Origin: Rhynchosporium graminicola
Lineage: Eukaryota > Ascomycota > Leotiomycetes > Helotiales > Ploettnerulaceae
Direction of reading: 5' to 3'
Length of the DNA stretch: 64,000 nucleotides
Assembly (NCBI GenBank): GCA_900074885.1
Contig: FJUW01000023.1
Coordinates: forward strand, 394,319 to 458,318
Each line of letters begins with the position of its first letter. Position 1 is the first letter of the stretch. The notes below the pieces were generated by a model. The model was not told where the DNA came from. It did not search any database and saw only the letters and a program-made list of their open reading frames with translations. This document shows, piece after piece, positions 58,914 through 64,000 of this stretch. A program made the translations under genes and the position numbers.

Positions 58914-61130
58914 GAACGAGGGGATGTGATGTGTCATTACGCCGTGCATATTACTGTATCTTCAGCGGGGGCGATGGAGGACCCGGATATGAAGATGTTG
59001 GTTTGGTCTTGGGTGGTTCGCACTGGACTGGGCTGGGCAGGGCTGGGCAGGTGATGGTACTGGGTGTTTAGACGCTGGAAGCGCTGAAGAGTGGGATAGG
59101 ATGGTGTTTTTGGCTTGGAGGATCGTTTGGTGATGAGATGAGATGAGAGTCATTTTGAGGAACTGGTGACAGGTTTTTTGTCATGTGTGTATATGTGTGT
59201 GTGTGTTGTGATGTAAAGAGATGTGATTGGAGGTGATATGACGTTGGATTTCTGAATCATGTCAGAGCTTTACTTGACATGGCATGGCATGCCATTGAGA
59301 CCTCGAAGCATGTCTGTGACATGATTGAGGCATCGCCTGAGACATCAAGAACGTGGAAAGAGGCTCGCTTCTACCTGTGTATCTGTCGCAGGAGAGTATA
59401 CAGCCATGAGCTAGCTGTCAATCCTGCCTGTGATGTGCCAAAATAACATAAAGACATTCGATCATCGATGCAATCTTCGCTAGGCGTTCTGCGGACGGGG
59501 AAACACATTTCAGGAAGAACGAATAAACCAAGTCTGCCTTCTCCAAATTGACCTACCCCTCCATGCATCGAGCCGAAGCTCCAGCCATCCATCCCACCCA
59601 GCCTTTAGAAGTACCGGTTGATGAACGCTTGTACGGGCGTGCCTGTCCGTCTCAGGTCCCACTACTTGAAGAATCCTTGGAAGACATTGCTCCCGCTGCC
59701 TGCCCGCTGCGATCTGCTGTGCTTTGACTATGTTGTGCTTCAAGTATGCATTCCGTACTGCCCGAAAGTTGAATTCAATTGGATTTGACATGATTTGAGT
59801 TGATATCAGTGTTATTATTAGTAGAGATCAATCTGACTTTAATGATAGGCTAGTTACTAGGTATGAAGTTCGGGAAATGGCAGTAGCTGGGATGTAGGAC
59901 GGCACTTGAATTTATAAGTGCTGTTAGTGAGTGGGTATTGGATGAATTGAAGCGATCGTGATACCTGGGTTCAAGCACAAAACTGATAAGATAAGGGGAA
60001 CAAATCAGAGACGAGACGAGGCGATAGAGATTATATCTACCCCTCGTCTCCTCCTTTGGTCCCACGGGAAGATGTAGGACAGCAGGAGGGTGGTGGGCCT
60101 GCAGGATGGAAGTAACAGCTACAAGCATTTTCTGCGGAAGAATAGAAAGCAGGAGGGTAACGTTGAAGATCAAAAGGAATGCATCAGGAATTGTTAACCG
60201 ATTGCAATACTAGACAGAATCGAGATATAGTGGCAAGTGATCGAAAGGTGGCTTTTGACCTACCACCGGCCCTGGCCCTGCTTAGATACAGTGTCCAGCT
60301 CGGGCTTCAAGACACTTTCAAAGCCTTTAACAAGGTATCTGTAGCGCTTCCAAGACAAGAAAAAAAACTTGTGAGAAAGTAGATAATTTCATGAACTTTG
60401 ACGCTTCTTCTGGTGCCTGGACATGAGTTCTTGGACGTCTCGGAGCCTTACTCACTTACAGACCAACCCCTTACCTTTTCACTTCCATATTGGCAATCAA
60501 CGAGATCTCAAGCGAGCCTCATACTACTCTGTCCCTTCTTAATCTGTCATATGCGCGCCTGCTGAGTGCTTCCTAGGCTGAATAACCAGGCCGGCGTGTA
60601 ATTTTGATAGACATGGGTTGCATGAGCAGTGCAGCGGAGAGGCGGCACGTAACGTAATGCAACAGCAACACTTCTTCAGGCTAGACCAGAGGATGACGAA
60701 CAGATCGAGATGAAGATCAAGTGCAAGTCCAAGCCGGCAAACCAACATGCAGCAACGGGCGGGAGAGTACCAGTAGTTCCAACCAACACGGCACCATTAC
60801 ACCAGCATTTACTCCAGTCGGGGGTCCAGTTCGGGCCAGGCCGTCGCCGTCCACCAAGCAGAGACGAGCAAAGGCCTGTGTGGCTGGGTTTCTGCAGTAG
60901 TAGTATAGGTCTGGTCGTGGTGTATAGGCTGGGTACCTAGTGGAGGGAGGCAGTGGAGGGAGAGGGGGAGGGGTAAGATGGGAAGGAAGCGAAGGGATTC
61001 AAGGGAAGGAAAGGGATGCAGGCAAGGTGCATTGCAGCAGTACATCTGGCTGGGAGAGCCGGCCAGTAACCTCCAGTTTATTTACTTCGTCACTGCAGAA
61101 GAGAAGGGATGGGAAGGGATGGGAAGGCAA

Positions 61131-61203
61131 GTGTTGTGTTGTGTTGTGTTGTACAACACATGAATAACTGACTGAATGCATTGCACTGCACTGCACTGCA
61201 GTC
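61131..61203. repeat. Short tandem arrays (GTGTT)4 and (GCACT)3-4
   Basis: (GTGTT)4 at 61131-61150 and GCACT repeats from 61183. A few ACTCAT units at about 61410-61450 echo, on the opposite strand, the TGAGTA array near 2.9 kb. Confidence 0.8.
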
Positions 61204-61930
61204 CGAAATCCTTCCACCAGAATCAAGCACTCGCTCTCTAAATCTGCTCTCCTCTCCTCTCCTCTCATCTTATCTCAGGTCCTCTGCTGTACTTTGCTGT
61301 CCTTGCCAAAACCGCGGGATTGAGCTGACTTGAAATGACTGTGAGATAAAGCTGAAGGACCCGAAGAAGCAATTCTGTAGACAGCTATCAACCAATGTCC
61401 ACCGTGCTCATACTGATACTCATACTCATACTCATAAATCACTCATACTCGATCCGCGATAGCTGGTCTTCCTCTCCATGCGCGGGACGGCCAATCGCTT
61501 CCTCGTCCGGCGACTGGAATGCATAAGGGTCTTGACTTGCCTGATACATTGACTTAGTAGCTTACCAGACTTGCCTGACTTGGCTTCCAGGTTGCGTGTT
61601 TTGATGCTCTTGTGCGACGCGAGTAGACGAGAAAAAGTTGCTGGGTATCTGGCAGTATTCTGGTCGGTTTCATTTTGCGAGTATATCTTCACAGAAAAAA
61701 GGATAGGATCAAACAAAGTTGCAGCAATTCAAAGAACCGTCAATCTTTGTTTATATCGCTTGGATCGAGTCGTTGATCCTTGGTTGGATTGTTTGCTGGA
61801 CTGTGAATCTGCATCAGATCACATACATCTACAGGGAAGCTTCAGCCCAGCCCAGCCAGCCGGCCTAGACCAACAAACGACTCCAGCTGCCACCTATTGT
61901 ATGTACCTTTCATACAACACTCGGGAAGGC

Positions 61931-63909
61931 ATGTTCCAACCACAAGCTACGGCCTACTTGTCGTCATATGGAACACCGCTTCCTAACTTTGCTACACTTC
62001 AGTCACCAGTTGGGATTGTGAATAATCAAATTCAAACTCAACGTCAAACTCAAAATCCGGGATCTTCAGCCTTTCGAGATCGCATCTACACTCCCGTCCC
62101 TACGAACCAGAACGGCCCATCCCCACTACTAGACTACAACGACAGCAATCAAACCACCACCATCCGCCACGGCTCGGGCCTCCCGCAACACTATTTTGAC
62201 AAGATGAGCGGCGCCAACGACATTAATGAGCAGGAAGCATTGGCCAGGGACTATATCCCTACACTGGATGTAAGTTGCGTGAGGAATACTGCCGTTGTAC
62301 AAACACGGGTTAACACGTTGTAGGGTCCCTTGGTTGGAGGGAAGAGGAGCAGTCTAGCTATCACCGATGAATACGCAAAGGCAGACCCAATATACGTGGC
62401 AAAGACAGCTGTGAGTATATCTGCAGACTTCAATTAGGCTTGGGCTGATTTGTGCTAGGCATTACCACAGCAGTACTCGCATTATCGACAGATACTTGGA
62501 GATGGTAATTGTGGATGGAGGGGTAAGATATTCTCAAGCAACGTCATGATGCACACTCTGCTATGAAACAATTCTAATCTACTGTTCTAGCTGCTGGATT
62601 TGCCTACTTCGAAACCCTGCTGCGACAACAGGACAAGGACCAATTGGAAATGGAAATGGCACGCATGATCTCTCTGAATAACCTCCTCACGACTGTTGGA
62701 GGATTTGAATCATGGCTATTCGAAGACATGGTGGAAGAGACGATAAACCTTCTGAAGGACATTGCAGACTTGGTGGAAACAGCGCCTCGAGAAGCGGAGA
62801 AATTACTGCTGGAGCGATTCAACAACAAGGAGATATCCGACGCCATCGTGTATCACTTCAGACTTCTCGCAAGCTCATGTCTCAGGTCAAACCCTCCACT
62901 ATACCAAGGGTTCATTCCAGATGTCGGCATCGACGAATATCTAAAGAATGGCATGTTAATTCCCAACCAGGAGATCGATCATTTAGGAATGACCCTCCTG
63001 ATTGATGTTCTGTTGAAGCCAATTGGGTTTGCAGTGGAGATACTATATCTCGACAGGAGTCCAGGATCACAAGCCAACAGCCATCTTTTCCAAACAGAAG
63101 ATGCCAATGGCATCCCAACAAATCCCAATGGACCTATGATCTATCTGTTGTACAGACCAAGCCACTACGACATTCTGTACAAAGAACAAGGCAACGTTGC
63201 ACAAGCGATTGCAGAGGCTACACAAGACACAAACCTCCAAGTCAACCGAGCCATCAACTTTAGCCATCAGACATTCCAGAGCATTCCCGTATCAATGGGA
63301 GGATTTTCCTTGATGGACATGTCCCTCATGTCCTGTATACCTGGCCTCTCACTCGGCCCTCAACCATCACATCACGGATTTCCTGCACACTATACAAATC
63401 AAATCGACACCTACTCACCATCTCCAACATCCGCATCAATTTCTCCGATTTCCCCTGGCGCTTCTTCGGCAACTCCCTCAAACGCGAACATCCCGGCTTC
63501 TTTTCCCGCGCAACCGCCGCCCCCAAGCTCGCTAACCTCACCAACCCTTACCACATCTCACCCAGCCTTTCCCAACCCCACAACACAACTCCCCATACAC
63601 ACTCACATTCCGCCCCTCCCACAAAAACATCGGCCATCTCTGCTCTCTCATCACTCCCTATCGGCCCATTCAACGGATGTGCTCTCGTCACCCGTTTCGG
63701 CCACTGCCAAGTCCAGCCAGTTTCGTCCCAGCAGATACGAGTGGGAGGCTGCAGCCGCAACCGATTGGCAAGAATCGCCTATCGTGTTCCAGACGTCGAC
63801 GTTCAAGAATAGTCATTACAATACGGCACATTATAATAATCCGAATTTCCAACCGGAGGAATGGTCCCCTGAATCCGAAGACCCGCCGGTGAGGAAGCGG
63901 TCTACTTAG
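61931..63909 (+). CDS. Otubain-type deubiquitinase (OTU family, peptidase C65)
   Basis: It removes ubiquitin from substrates or chains; otubains also bind E2 enzymes. Four exons (61931-62269, 62324-62410, 62459-62522, 62591-63909) give 602 residues. The catalytic Cys is in GDGNCGWRA (Asp157, Cys160), whose end spans the third junction. The catalytic His is in RPSHYDILY (His355), which closes the C65 core at about residue 360. Otubain features in between include ITDEYAKADPIYVAK, FAYFETLL and HLGMTLLIDVLLKPIGFAVEILYLD. The first ~110 residues (Gln/Asn/Pro-rich) and the last ~200 (Pro/Ser/Thr-rich) are probably disordered, which makes this much longer than OTUB1. An in-frame ATG at 61901 would add ten residues. 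The frame stays open upstream to 61571, but that part looks like 5' UTR. Confidence 0.92.
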
Positions 63910-64000
63910 CTGCCGCTGCAGATTAGAGCAGGAAGGTCGTCGGGTCCGGTCTCGAATGAGGCAACGAGACGAGACGAGGCGCATGAGGCGTATGGATGTA
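63910..64000. other. 3' flank of the otubain gene
   Basis: Ninety bases after the stop, probably 3' UTR. It contains ACGAGACGAGACGAGGCG repeats. Confidence 0.4.

Larger units (their letters stand above)
54111..61930. other. About 7.8 kb without a recognisable gene
   Basis: The largest gap in the window. It holds microsatellites (listed separately), purine- or pyrimidine-rich tracts and many short open frames on both strands, none with a domain pattern. The end nearest 61930 must include the otubain promoter and 5' UTR. A small-gene frame at 59510-59791 (minus, 93 residues starting MSNPIEFNFRAVRNAYLKHN) is possible but unsupported. Confidence 0.4.

Noticed and set aside
61571..61930. Upstream extension of the otubain frame
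   Set aside because: The frame is open but the added residues look non-conserved and lie in sequence with 5' UTR character. The ATG at 61931 (or 61901) is a better start.
21848..63909. A functional ubiquitin-like-modifier cluster made of the tandem SUMO, the C48-like relic, csn2 and otubain
   Set aside because: The genes lie up to 40 kb apart, in mixed orientation, among unrelated genes. The protease is dead and the others are conserved housekeeping genes, so co-location is best treated as chance.
1..64000. CRISPR arrays, bacterial-type operons or rRNA genes
   Set aside because: No spaced direct repeats, no clustered co-directional genes with short spacing and no rRNA-like conserved sequence seen; the gene structure is eukaryotic.

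Overview
The window reads as nuclear DNA of a filamentous ascomycete (Pezizomycotina). Genes carry short introns, mostly 46-60 nt, with GT..AG ends and CTRAC-like branch points. The gene content fits too: Rho3, CSN2, Cwc25, a Yfl054-type aquaglyceroporin, a Pth11-like rhodopsin-domain receptor, an IgE-binding-protein-like secreted protein, and 2EXR-domain and GH92 remnants. A leotiomycete is possible but cannot be shown from the sequence alone. There are no bacterial-style operons; each gene has its own promoter region.

Layout. 0-20 kb: the 3' end of an unknown gene at the left edge, a small GPI-anchored wall protein (1.8-2.1 kb), a long non-coding stretch with an 18-unit TGAGTA array, a decayed GH92 alpha-mannosidase (7.5-10.0 kb), a Golgi-type glycosyltransferase (11.0-12.5 kb), a membrane-tethered thioredoxin (14.7-15.4 kb), a small secreted cysteine-containing protein (16.3-16.7 kb) and an aquaglyceroporin (17.4-19.2 kb). 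20-33 kb: a two-domain SUMO gene (21.8-22.6 kb), a short Cys/His protein, a secreted IgE-binding-like protein (24.8-25.4 kb), then an AT-rich gene-poor block holding remnants of a 2EXR-domain gene and of a Ulp1/C48-like protease gene. 34-46 kb: Rho3, an epoxide hydrolase pseudogene facing an apparently intact FAD monooxygenase, a seven-TM rhodopsin-domain protein and a nucleoside-hydrolase-like protein with a long N-terminal extension. 48-64 kb: the splicing factor Cwc25, COP9 signalosome subunit 2, a ~7.8 kb region with no recognisable gene but many microsatellites, and an otubain-type deubiquitinase.

The genes form no obvious cluster. The intact genes are mainly housekeeping (splicing, SUMO/ubiquitin/NEDD8 control, polarity GTPase, redox, transport), separated by decayed accessory genes (GH92, epoxide hydrolase, 2EXR, C48, perhaps HET). 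The epoxide hydrolase remnant and the FAD monooxygenase lie tail to tail and could be what is left of a catabolic or secondary-metabolite pair.

The most unusual item is the SUMO gene. Its predicted 201-residue product holds two complete SUMO-like beta-grasp domains, each ending in Gly-Gly. A linker joins them, and the N-terminal extension carries a psi-K-x-E SUMO-acceptor-like site. SUMO is normally encoded as a single domain with a short cleavable tail. Exon boundaries were assigned by eye from splice consensus, reading frame and family pattern; no alignment or transcript evidence was available.
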